Positions 24,601-33,826 of a stretch of 64,000 bases of DNA are shown here, one piece after another. The stretch lies in NCBI GenBank assembly GCA_026770025.1, contig JAMXDE010000004.1:868001-932000 (forward strand), in the 5' to 3' direction. The position numbers and the translations under genes are program-made. Below the pieces are notes generated by a model, which saw only the letters and a program-made list of their open reading frames with translations, searched no databases and was not told where the DNA came from. Source of the stretch: Craspedostauros australis. Taxonomy: Eukaryota > Bacillariophyta > Bacillariophyceae > Mastogloiales > Achnanthaceae. Every line of letters starts with the position of its first letter. Position 1 is the stretch's first letter.

Positions 24601-27600
24601 AAGACATTTGCTTGTTGGCTCCCTCTGAAGCTGGCATCGGAGGGGCGAGAGTTTCACTCATGAGATCCGGGATCTGTTGTGTCGTTGGCTGCGACTCTTT
24701 CGCCAATACCTGTGGCGCTCTTTCACGGATGGTTCGTTGGTTTCGCGTTTCAGTTATCGGTGGTGGAGTATTGTCGTCATTGCGTTGTAACCGGTTGTGG
24801 TCTCGCGTGTCTGATGCGAAGATGTCGTCCTGCTCCATTGATTCCACATCGTCGTCGTCGAATGGGTATTGAAAGGTGGTATCACCGAACATGCGAGTCC
24901 ATTCTTCCGATTGATAGCTTGGAAGTTGCTTCAAGTCGGTAGCAATCGTTGCGAACCAGTCATCGAATACAACATGGAACTGAGGTGTGATTGAACCTGT
25001 CCGTGGTGATAGGACCAAGGGTACGGTTGAGGCATGCTTCGTGGAGAGACCCATGTTCACGTATCTCTCTCCTCTTGGTTCCCATCGGGGTATTTTGCGC
25101 CCGTCGGCCAATGCTTTGTTAAGGACATAGACTGGACTACCCCACACGTGCAGGTTATGAAGTTGCTTGAGGGGGAGACGAATGCGTGATAGAACATCGT
25201 AAGGTGTGAGGCCTGTGGCGGGGTTAGGCACGCGATTGTAGATGTACGCGGCATGCACTACGGCCATTGGCCACAGTTGAGCGTCGAACATCGTTGGCCA
25301 ATGAATGCTTTGATGCATCATCATGGTTCGGGCCATTGATACAATTGTTCGAATGCTTCGCTCGGCGATTCCATTGTGGTGATGTGCGCCTACGCCTGCG
25401 AATCGATGGACTTGATGGAATATCTCAAGGTGTTTGGAGTATTCGGGCGAGGTGAAGGTGGTAGCGTTATCCGATAGATAGGATCGTACGGGGACCCCCA
25501 CATCACGACACATCAGTTCGAACCGTTCCTTTGCTTCGAGGGTGGCGTGCGTAGTCAGCGCTGCCACAGGTTCCACATGGATGTATCCTGATGCGTGGTC
25601 GACGAAGATGGCTCCGCCTTTGTACATTTCATTTGGGTCGCTTTTGCCTCGTCCTGAGAAGAGGCGTCCTGGCGTTCGACCGACGAAATGGTCCACTGAT
25701 ACCTGTTGTCCTGGGAACAAGTGATCGGTGCGCAGAACTCCTTGTTTGTCGCGAATGACATGTTGGGTTATTCCTGGTGAAGATCGACGATGCAGTTTTC
25801 CGAATTGACATGCGGCGCAGAGCGGGAGGCTCGTGACTTTTGCCGCAGCTGTGTGCATCTTTCTAGACGATTCTGACCCAGTGAGTGCACCCGAACGCAG
25901 CAGGAACTTCACTCGACTGAAGGATAAGTGTCCGAGACGATAGTGCCACCGAAGAAGTTCCTTTTGTGGTTGGGTGAGGTTCACGTTGTGGTCGGACACG
26001 GTAGAGACGATGGACGTTAGTGCAGCTGGCACATCATGGATGTTGTCGGCGCTGTAGCCGACGGATGTTGGCAGCCTTGTGGACTTCTTGTAGTTCGCTA
26101 CGATTGCATTGCGATCGTCGTTTCCCAGGATTCCGCTGAGTTTACAGGAGGACTTGTCGAATACGATCGTTTCGCCCTGATACTCTTCAAGGAGACTGGA
26201 TGTACTGATTAGCTTGACCTTTGATTCGGGAACATGGAAAGCAGGCAGTTGCAACTTGCGAGGGCTTCCAGTTACATCAAGGACATACCATTCGACGGTT
26301 CCCAACGCATTCACTTGGATTTTCTTGAGGAATCCGTTGAGAAAGGTCGGTTTTGGTGGAGGACTTGGAGTAGAACAGAAATCGTTGAGGTCATTTGTCA
26401 CAGAGATTGACGCTCCGCTGTCCCATACGAGTTCGAATGGAACATCAGGCGAGAGATAACTCTCAGCCTTGGCTGGGGATGCGAAAGCGTTGCGATTGGA
26501 GAAGTAGGAGGCTAGACCTTGCAGAGTGAGTAGTGCTGGCATGTCATTGTCACATTGTTGTTTTTGATTTCGATCATACATCAAGTCGATTCCGCGAGTT
26601 GGGTACAAGCTCCAGAGGTTTCGTGAGATGGATGAGGTGCGACCTTCCTGGCGGGGCAATTTTGCAGTCGTGAATGGTTGGTTTTTACCATAAGTGGAAG
26701 TTTTCGACTGGTTCCGGTAACGACGTTTTGATCTGTGATTGCGAGTTTTGGTCCGAGTTTGGGGACGCCACACACGTTTTGTTCGTGGGGAGTTCACTTT
26801 CGACACGTTCACAGTTTTGGGTCCATCTGGGTCAAGGCTTTCCATCACGAGATCGTAGAGACTGCGTTTCACAGCTCCATTGAAATGTGTGGGACGTTTG
26901 TGCACTTGCTTGAACCGTTCCTTGACTCGTGCCTTGTTATAGGCTAAATCAGTAGAGTTGATTAAGTTGGGTCTTCGTGGAACGTTCGTGTGCAGGAGGA
27001 GTAGAGTTACGGCGATTAGCATCCAGGCATTAGCTGCCACGATGTACCACCCATACTCTACTCCGATGGTGATGACTTGGAGTGAAGCGAAGAGGAGAAC
27101 CGTTCCAACGATGCTACCGAAGTAGTTGAAAGAGGTGCAGAGGTTCCATATGAGGGACCACCAGGTGTCTTCGTCTTGGCTGGAGGCGGCTGTGAAGCAT
27201 GTCCAGGCAGCCATGTCGATGGAGAGGTTTTCTTGTTTGGGAACGTTCTTGCCCTTTGCCTTCGCCTTGAACTTGAAGTTGTCCTGGTGGCTCTCGGTGT
27301 TGTGCGAGAGACGCCAGCATCGGCACTTGGCGCACCACATGAACGTCTTGTCGTTGACAAGCTTGCGCTGTGGTTCACCGGGCTTGGGAGCTTTGGACGA
27401 CCAGCCCTGGCCGGCGTTGCGTTTGGCGTCGCGTTCCTTGGGCTTCTTGGAGTTGTTCCTCTTTCCGTCGTTCTTGGAGAAACCCTTGTGTTGCTCGAGG
27501 ACGTTGGCGCTTGGGTTTTGGGCGACGTTGCTAGCGTACGAGTACTTGGGCACGTTGCTGTCTCTGGTACGCCTGATGGCATGCCAGCGATTTCCACGCA

Positions 27601-28855
27601 CTTCGTTTTCGTACGACGCCTCGGCCTTGTTGCAGATTGCCATCCATGTGAGATCTTTTGCGGCAAGCTGGGGGCGAGCGTACTCGTATGTGAAGACGGG
27701 GAGACGCATGAGGATTTCCTCAAGGCTATCCTTCATCACATAGAGAGGACGTCGGTACTGTTCACCAGACCGGATCTGTCCTCCAGCCTGTAGGAAGGCA
27801 TCGAGGATCGTTCGGAGGAGACGGAGGTCGAAGCGACCGGCGTCGTCGAGGCGCTTGCAAAGAGCACGGAGGTGGACTGCCATGAGTCCAACGTTCTCGT
27901 TTGGAAAACGTCTGCAGTTGACTTCGCGGATCTTGGCTGCGAGGGCGTCTTGTTCATCCAAGGAGTTGGCTGAGTTGCTGTTCATGAACTCAACGAAGAG
28001 AGTGATGAAGTTATCGTGGAACTTCGGCTCAATTCGGTTCATGAGCTGGTCTTCGAGGATTGGATCAAGACTGTCACGGAAGAACGCTGAGGCTGTCTCG
28101 TTGTTCTGGACGTCGTAGTGATCCCACTTCAGATGGAACTCTTCAAAGTGCTTGGTGGCATCTTCAAGAGTGAAGGCGGCTGGTGAATCCAGGACGCAAG
28201 TCATCCCTGACTCTGCGTTGGCGTCAGCAATGTACGCCATGGTGAGGAGTCCGGTTCTTGCCATGTGATTTCGCACCAGGCGGATGAACTGCTGGATGTT
28301 CCCTCCCTTCTTGAACTTGTCGGTGAGTCCTTGCTCTCGCTTGGACTGGTTGGTGGAGTCAGCACCGTTATGGAGGATTCTCTGTTGTTGAGAGTTAGTC
28401 CACCTGGTGTGTGACTCGTCTTGGAGGCCGGTCCAATGTCCGTTTGGTGCGCCTGCGGTCCAGGGCACCCAGTTGCGTCCTTGCTTGAGGATACCTCCCA
28501 TGATGGGAACGGTTGGTTTCCCTGAGAGGTCGTGGTCGTCGTCTTCGCTATCCTCTTCTGACTTTCTGCTCTTCTTGGGCATGGGAGTTCCCATGTCGAA
28601 GATACTGTCGTTGAGGAAGGACTGGTCCGTCCGGGTTCTTGTGTCGCCAGCGGAACGGCTGCGCTCGAGACCGGGACGGCTTGGGGTCGTAGTGGCTGTA
28701 GCTGCTGCTTGGGCAGTGGCTATAGCCGCATTTGCTGCTTCTGCAGCGGCTTCGGCCGCCAACGTCGCCTGTGTGAGGCGGGCGTTTTCGACCGTGATCG
28801 CTTCGAGCTGCGCTTGCAGCTCTTCCAGCGTGGCAGGGGTTGTCTCTTCCGCCAT
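21611..28855 (-). CDS. Copia Gag-Pol polyprotein
   Basis: 2414 codons in Copia order: Gag with a Cys/His knuckle (CAKCRCWRLSHNTESH, about residue 505), a strongly hydrophobic segment of about 45 residues (about 570-630), aspartic protease (VWDSGAS, about 805), GAG-pre-integrase (HYRLGHLS), integrase catalytic core (about 1050-1170, including SDNATTF and NGIAERS), a long Pro/Ser/Thr-rich linker, reverse transcriptase (DFTNAFVQA and LYVDDAG, about 2000-2085) and RNase H (YVDADFAG, STMESEYAAL). The integrase-before-RT order makes it Copia rather than Gypsy. Treated as a mobile-element relic; no host role is implied. Confidence 0.93.
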   Translation of the reverse strand: MAEETTPATLEELQAQLEAITVENARLTQATLAAEAAAEAANAAIATAQAAATATTTPSRPGLERSRSAGDTRTRTDQSFLNDSIFDMGTPMPKKSRKSEEDSEDDDHDLSGKPTVPIMGGILKQGRNWVPWTAGAPNGHWTGLQDESHTRWTNSQQQRILHNGADSTNQSKREQGLTDKFKKGGNIQQFIRLVRNHMARTGLLTMAYIADANAESGMTCVLDSPAAFTLEDATKHFEEFHLKWDHYDVQNNETASAFFRDSLDPILEDQLMNRIEPKFHDNFITLFVEFMNSNSANSLDEQDALAAKIREVNCRRFPNENVGLMAVHLRALCKRLDDAGRFDLRLLRTILDAFLQAGGQIRSGEQYRRPLYVMKDSLEEILMRLPVFTYEYARPQLAAKDLTWMAICNKAEASYENEVRGNRWHAIRRTRDSNVPKYSYASNVAQNPSANVLEQHKGFSKNDGKRNNSKKPKERDAKRNAGQGWSSKAPKPGEPQRKLVNDKTFMWCAKCRCWRLSHNTESHQDNFKFKAKAKGKNVPKQENLSIDMAAWTCFTAASSQDEDTWWSLIWNLCTSFNYFGSIVGTVLLFASLQVITIGVEYGWYIVAANAWMLIAVTLLLLHTNVPRRPNLINSTDLAYNKARVKERFKQVHKRPTHFNGAVKRSLYDLVMESLDPDGPKTVNVSKVNSPRTKRVWRPQTRTKTRNHRSKRRYRNQSKTSTYGKNQPFTTAKLPRQEGRTSSISRNLWSLYPTRGIDLMYDRNQKQQCDNDMPALLTLQGLASYFSNRNAFASPAKAESYLSPDVPFELVWDSGASISVTNDLNDFCSTPSPPPKPTFLNGFLKKIQVNALGTVEWYVLDVTGSPRKLQLPAFHVPESKVKLISTSSLLEEYQGETIVFDKSSCKLSGILGNDDRNAIVANYKKSTRLPTSVGYSADNIHDVPAALTSIVSTVSDHNVNLTQPQKELLRWHYRLGHLSFSRVKFLLRSGALTGSESSRKMHTAAAKVTSLPLCAACQFGKLHRRSSPGITQHVIRDKQGVLRTDHLFPGQQVSVDHFVGRTPGRLFSGRGKSDPNEMYKGGAIFVDHASGYIHVEPVAALTTHATLEAKERFELMCRDVGVPVRSYLSDNATTFTSPEYSKHLEIFHQVHRFAGVGAHHHNGIAERSIRTIVSMARTMMMHQSIHWPTMFDAQLWPMAVVHAAYIYNRVPNPATGLTPYDVLSRIRLPLKQLHNLHVWGSPVYVLNKALADGRKIPRWEPRGERYVNMGLSTKHASTVPLVLSPRTGSITPQFHVVFDDWFATIATDLKQLPSYQSEEWTRMFGDTTFQYPFDDDDVESMEQDDIFASDTRDHNRLQRNDDNTPPPITETRNQRTIRERAPQVLAKESQPTTQQIPDLMSETLAPPMPASEGANKQMSSTEGAPYESPVPDPTIESPDQRTLQPQLSSPLRESPISEQATPLPPLAPTPVDTKSTTTTTPKPESTPSRPRSTRSRKQPKRFTYARLGGKAAWLDDEDTDDYYFCPAVATLEEIDQAMTPRELHPDSSSIITFSQAIVDCLHTIEPLQREGSDSLSIDLHQFKVDAHYLLRRLRGRFNTLNPQPTNIVLPTFTPKPAKAEEASINMADWWQPDPDDMVEEGPTPFQDVYEDFYADMERHFEVDLHCEIRCDDLRRQATDYAVGQFVNRLSAFIRTGIMNPSFDAFDYMSSAKPEPWSYQDPEYLMMKGFLPPESRISGNTFFKRTRSVWNAISENHRYRLAFELLRRQVTTIRPGPWPQPSAFEVEKFVQGMIETNTAPLKVAPATRVSDKIGSTLEVDPSSILDTATCIPEHEWANIEQHAYAVSIIEPQRDSTNFPTYVDGHMMSYFATGGDLDIAERSSTYKASSNDPDTLSFDEAIRDDNKDEWMQAAEKEIKALTEKGTWEEIQKADVVNDRIFPGTWVFRRKRLPDGTIKKYKGRWCCRGDLMNEDASTYAPVVAWSSVRIFLSTSIVMGWTTTSIDFTNAFVQASIHKPVHLHLPRGFKSSKGPNTCLRLCKSLYGLTIAPRLWYEHLIRALITVGFTACDQEQCLFIKRNIMIVLYVDDAGIASKTKKDADEFIASMRELGFELTQEGSFTEFLGIELCRDPKADVVHLRQPGLIKKILETTKMSNCNPCPVPTTQLALGQCKDEPAMNEKWNYRSVVGMLLYLTTNTRPDLAFAVSQVARFGHDPRRSHAKAIKRIMRYLKHTETMGTIVRPTGQLDLKCYVDADFAGLYQREDSKDPVSVKSRTGYLITLGGCPLIWKSKLQTEIALSTMESEYAALSLAMRTLIPIQQLIRQVINNAGTDMPLHTNLQCTVFEDNQACISLATNHQPTARTKHFLTKWHFFWYWVKAGFICIQHIATPEQLADIFTKGLSIAVFEYLRSKIMGW

Positions 28856-29283
28856 GATGGATAGCAGGGACTTCTCGAGTAGTCTTCGGACGTCGAGGGG
28901 ATCGATCTGTTTACCTTCTCTTGCTCTTGCTCGACTTCACTTCGTTGAGAAGGTGTGCACTGAAGTTCGATGCAGGTTTTGAGAGGCTCGTACTCGGTCA
29001 GCGAGTATGGTTATAGCTTGCTTTAGCAGAGGCTACTGAAGTTCGACCTTGGGTCGCTTACCTTCAGCTGGGACTTTTGTCCTCTTGAGTGGCTCGGTTT
29101 TCGAGCGTTGGGTGTCTGATTTCAAATCAGATGCATGCGATGAGGACTGTGTCCTTTGTTGAAAGCTCGGTCTGCGAGCTGTGCCTTTTGGCTTGGTCTC
29201 AGAGAGACTCTTGCGATCGGTTGGCAGAGGAAGATGCTCGGTGGAGTTGATTTGAGAGTATTTGGCAACCACTCGCAGCTACC

Positions 29284-29970
29284 AGTTAGGATTCGAGCGT
29301 AGGCGTCGAATCGGTGGAGAATGCCTCGTGAATCTGCCGGCTTCGGGATAGCCGTGTGATGCAGTTCAAGAGAGAGGTGTGCTGGTTGAAGAGTTATAAC
29401 TGTAACGATGCGTAGAAGAGTGCTTTGAAGCTAATCTTTGTCTGTGTTTATTATGAGTTAGCTTGTGGTGTTAATAGGGTGAAGAAACGATGTCACACAA
29501 CTTGGTGAGACCCTGCACTGATGTACTTGGTTCAGTGCTACAGGGTATACTGTCATTACAGCGCCTTGCTCTCCACACACGTAGATACACTGCAGTGTAG
29601 ATCATGGCACATAGCAGTGACGACCATGAGGCAGTGGCTGTGGTTGGAGCTGGCTCTCGGATTCCATTGCTTGAGTTGAAGCAGGTTGGATACACGCGTT
29701 AAGACTACGGCAGTGGTGCAGTAGTCATCAGCATGGAGGGAATCGAGGTATGTTGTAGTAAAAGGATCTGAGGAGCATATAGTTCCCAAGGTGGAATGTG
29801 AGTCAGGTCGGTCATGGTTGAGTCATGATGGATTCGTGAATGGAGGAGAGAAAGGAGGAGAAAAGATTTGGTGGTCGATCAGGTCGGAAGATTTCGCGCC
29901 AAAACAAGAATTTCTCCCATCAGGTTGATACCGTGTTCGGTATTAGTCTGTCCCTCATTGAATCTCAACT
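29284..29970 (-). repeat. Copia 5' LTR
   Basis: 687 bp, the partner of 20840-21526. Its promoter would read leftward into the Gag-Pol frame. The base pairs just inside it (29264-29283) are where a tRNA primer site is expected. Confidence 0.93.
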
Positions 29971-31077
29971 AGGGGGATATCGCATTTCACATTGCGAGTC
30001 CCACGGTACAAAATAACCTGATAATGACATTTTTAGAGGGGCAACATGCGAACTTCCCCCTCGGAAAGTGAAACTCGATTGCGTTTTAGGAGCCAAAAAC
30101 ACAATTGAGTTTCACATTGCAGTCCCGGCAATCCAACCTTCCACGTGTTGGAACGAAACGAATGGCCAATCATTTCTCTTCATTTGCAGCAATGTTGAGT
30201 CGTCCTTGTCGTGCTGATGATAGTTTTTATGAGATGCTAATGATGATGAAACTAGCATTCCGAATGAGGGGTGCATGGAGCGATAGAGAGTGATTGCGAT
30301 GTCGAATATGCTTGTAAGCTTCACATATGATATCTGCGCGCAAGTATCAAAGGCCCCCTTCATGATACAGCTGAGGAATCTTTGCTCATATCCTATTTCA
30401 CCCGATGCAACATCCGCGGCGTGTTCCTGATGCTCTGAGGATTAGTGTAGTCAGATACGACCAGGGACTTCGACCAACGGACATTTTGCATCCTTTGGAG
30501 ATCCTGAATGCCATATCAGAAGTCGTTGGTGGTCTCCAATCACCCCAACATGAAATCGCAATAGTTCTGTGTAGACTGCGTGAAGAGCTTCTATTGGACA
30601 ACAAACTGCTGGTCTATCTCCATAATACGGTGATCAAGAGGTCTCTGCCATCGACATTGGCAACAGAGCCTTGAACAAGCCGTGAATTAGCAGGGACAAA
30701 GTGCTTGCGCATCTGTTGCCGGACCTCTGTTGGTGGCAAAGTTGAGACAGAAGAGATGGCAACGAACCTCTCACAACACGAAACTCCTAAGAGGAGAAAG
30801 AGGGATGTGTGTTGCGTACAACTCAGAGCACACCCATTAACGATCCTACCATCCTTTGGTCTCAACAAGTGATGCGATAACCTGCAACGAAGCATTCAGA
30901 TCATATCAGTCTAAACTCGAACTATATTCTACAGAAGAGAAGCCGATTCAGTCATATTGGTCGTCTTTCTGTGTAGGTCACGAACGAGTCACGAGTACCA
31001 ATGTGAAATCCGAACGTGAGTGCCACATGTGACATGAATGGAGGGGTGTGAATGTGAAATGCGATATCCCTCTATTA

Positions 31078-31434
31078 ACCAGCCCTTTTGAAGTGCCGAT
31101 TTGCATCAACCAGCCTGTTTTTTGTGACTTAAAGTATCAAAACGTCCAAATGTCGATGCGACGTCCTATCGACAGAGAGGTTTCGCATCGACTTCCAAGG
31201 TTAGCGCATAAATGTAGATTACCTGTAACATGCACGAAAAAGACAAACCACATCACATAAATATGACACACTCATCATAGAATGCAAGTAAATAGTCCAT
31301 ACGAATATGTGACATGCAATGAAGGGAATTAACGCCTACTTTAGTCATAGATATGTGCATCATCCATCCATTTGCTCCGATTCTTTGCGCCATGGATCAT
31401 GTTCTGGCCAAACCTTCATAGCATGGCTCCATAC
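31078..31434. repeat. MULE left terminal inverted repeat (inner part)
   Basis: Pairs with 49155-49511 in inverse orientation; the outermost 14 bases of this repeat are displaced to 20822-20835 by the MITE-like insertion. The noticed differences between the arms (for example near 31225 and 31398) are transitions. Confidence 0.9.
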
Positions 31435-33430
31435 ATATTCCATCTAAACAAGACCAGCGAATCGAAAGCATTCCAATCGGTATACTACCAGCTTGCGAGT
31501 GTCTATAGCCATCTGGAAGGTGTCACAGATCACATGCTGTCATATCACGGCTTACGCCACGGTGACTGTGTACTTCACAAAGAACTTCGACCAAACCTTC
31601 ATCTGAAAGATCCAATACATCAAAATTTGCAAGCATCATCACAGCAACCGCGCGAAAGTGGGTACAGTGGGTGGATTACAAGGATCATTAACATTCTGGA
31701 AGGGGTGCCCCTATCCAAATCCATGATTCGAGTGATGCTGTGCGGAACACATCTCGTTGCACAGAACTTCGAACATGCGTGCATAGAAAATGTCAACCGG
31801 AATCCAAACCAACCCGGCGCCCACTTCCAACACACTCCAAAGGATCTGGTCACGAAGTATGAGGTCTCCAATCCATCTGGAAGGGAGTCAAATCTGAGAA
31901 TCTAGATATCGAGTGGTGTTGTGGGTGACAGTACTGTGACCTACGCACCATACTGTGCAGTAGATTGCCCATATGTGTCAGGAATCGTGTGTTCTGAAAC
32001 ACCATATTGCCGCACCTCCCAAGAGTAAGGAGCCGAACGTCGTGATATTCTACATTACCGCAACTCCCACGTTTGATCATTGTGACACAGAAAAATGTGA
32101 GCTGCACGTAACTCGCGGTGGAGAACGCCACGTGCCAAATGCGAACCATACCTTGACGTTCATGACTCCAATGCAGGAATGCGAATCACATATGTATGTC
32201 GCAGGGGGCAGGGATGTTGGAATCGTGACCAACATCACGACATGAGTAACTACGGCCCCCATGTCGCAACCAATGAGAAAAGAGTACTGGAGGAAGGCCG
32301 ATGTCACGAAGTGTGAGATGGCCTGTGAACGAACCTGAGATGAGGAACATCCAGGAAGCCGGTGAAGTGATCGGCGAAGAAACAATCAGAAACGACAGGA
32401 GAAGCATCGGAGATGATCGGAGATGGTCGGAGATGTGAGATGGTCGAGGAGCTGAATGAGCTCCCAACCAAGGTGTTTCCGTGACGAGTGGGAGACCGTG
32501 ATCTGATGGAATGAACCGATCTGTGTGATGCCTACGACTCGGCGATGTCTAAGGCATCGAAACTATCAGCGGAGGACAACGTGCTTGTGTGCACGAACAT
32601 GGGGTACTCGGTGGTGCTTGCATGTCCATGATGAATTTGCGATGAATGCAAGATGGATGCCTGCTAGACCAACAGAGGAACCCATGGTGATCTCAGAAGG
32701 AGATCAGACTTTGAAGTTGAGAGCAATGAAGAGCTCACAGTTCAGAGAAGTAGATTCTAACAAACGATTAGCTTTCTACTATCACACCACCCCGGATTTC
32801 CAACACATATGTGCATATAAAATGTCAATCACAATCAAATCCAACCTGGCGCGCACTTACAACACACCCCAAAGTGTCTGGTCACGAAGTATGAGGTCTC
32901 CAGTCCATCTGGAAGGTAGTCAAATCTGAGAATCTAGATTTCGAGTGGTGCTGTGGGTGGTAGTACTGTGACCTACACACAATACTGTGCAGTAGATTGC
33001 CCATATGTGCATATAAAATGTCAATCACAATCAAATCGAACCTGGTGGGAACTTACAACACACCCCAAAGTGTCTGGTCACGAAGTATGAGGTCTCCAAT
33101 CTGTCAGGAATGTATCCGTGTGGAAGGATCAGTCTAGCCTGATGCCAAGGTCACCGTGCGGCCTCACAAGGCACCGCTCGAAATCTAGATTCTCAGATAT
33201 CCGTAAGGAAAATTTTGTGTGGGCGTTTTCGTAAATGTCCTGAGGAGGACATTTATCGCTTCCTGTCGATGTTTTTCCCACAACTGTCCTGAGGAGGACA
33301 GATAAATTATCTGTCCTCCTGAGGACATTTAATTTTGGCGTTTGACTGGCTGGAACACGTATCCACGACACAAATTATGAGTGTCGCGACAATTCATCGC
33401 GTTGTTGGCTGGCGCCATCTGCTTCGTTCT
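31435..33430. repeat. MULE left subterminal array of 196-bp repeats and palindromes
   Basis: Copies of a unit of about 196 bp (landmarks CATATGTGCATATAAAATG, GGTCACGAAGTATGAGG, GAATCTAGAT) run from about 31790, are interrupted by a solo LTR, and resume at 32806-33190. More diverged copies seem to extend outward to 31435. From 33236 to 33330 come three palindromes of the GTCCTC/GAGGAC type, then about 100 bp shared with the right arm. The whole stretch is an inverted counterpart of 36470-37265. Confidence 0.75.
31976..32805 (-). mobile_element. Solo LTR, family 1, in MULE repeat array
   Basis: 830 bp beginning TGTCAGGAATC and ending GGATTTCCAACA, so the ends are TG...CA with short inverted termini. 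Flanked by a 6-bp duplication CATATG (31970-31975, 32806-32811). It is the inverted counterpart of the copy at 56300-57089. No internal coding region; a fossil. Confidence 0.82.
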
Positions 33431-33826
33431 TTTCTGTGCGCTTGTTCTGGGTGTTAGCGCACCTCCACTTGCATCGCGGTACTTGCTTGTTCTAGTTTTG
33501 TCTCCTGCGTCAACAAAACCATGCTAATGTGTGTCTACTGTCCGACAAGCTTGGCTACGTCTATTTTACAGTCTTTTCTTAGCGGATGCTTTGCGTTTGT
33601 TTTTACCTTGTCTTCCACTGCAACTACGTTCTACCCCATTTGCAATTCTTTCTTTCATTCGAGTTTCCGCCGCATCTCTCCATTATACTGCCAATGCAGA
33701 TTTCTAATGTATCTCTCTCTCTCTTTCGAGGTGGCTGTTTTGTTCAGACCTTTTCTTGTTGATTGTTGCAGCTGCTGTATCCGTTCTTTCATCTTTGTCT
33801 TCGTCATTGCTGCTATCATGCTTGTC
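33431..33826. other. MULE interior, no gene seen
   Basis: About 400 bp between the left repeat arm and the 3' end of the second MULE gene. T-rich on the plus strand, with no supportable frame. Confidence 0.45.

Larger units (their letters stand above)
20840..29970 (-). mobile_element. Copia (Ty1/copia) LTR retrotransposon, looks whole
   Basis: A 9.1-kb element of the diatom Copia type on the minus strand, flanked by the 5-bp duplication AGGGG (20835-20839, 29971-29975). The two 687-bp LTRs (20840-21526 and 29284-29970) look identical by eye, so insertion is recent. LTR termini read AGTT...AACT rather than TG...CA. A polypurine tract (21527-21535) and a primer-binding-site position (about 29264-29283) are in place. 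One long Gag-Pol frame lies between. It looks whole, with no break seen. It is inserted four bases inside the end of the MITE-like element. Confidence 0.93.
20836..31073. mobile_element. Small TIR element (MITE-like) split by Copia
   Basis: About 1.1 kb of its own sequence: 20836-20839 plus 29976-31073. Its ends are inverted repeats GGGGGATATCGCATTTCACATT-like at the left and the complement ending at 31073, about 22 bp with one or two mismatches. It is flanked by ATTA at 20832-20835 and 31074-31077 (true duplication 2-4 bp, TTA being the form known for Harbinger elements). Removing it restores the MULE terminal repeat exactly. It encodes no recognisable protein. The superfamily is not settled. 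Confidence 0.75.
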
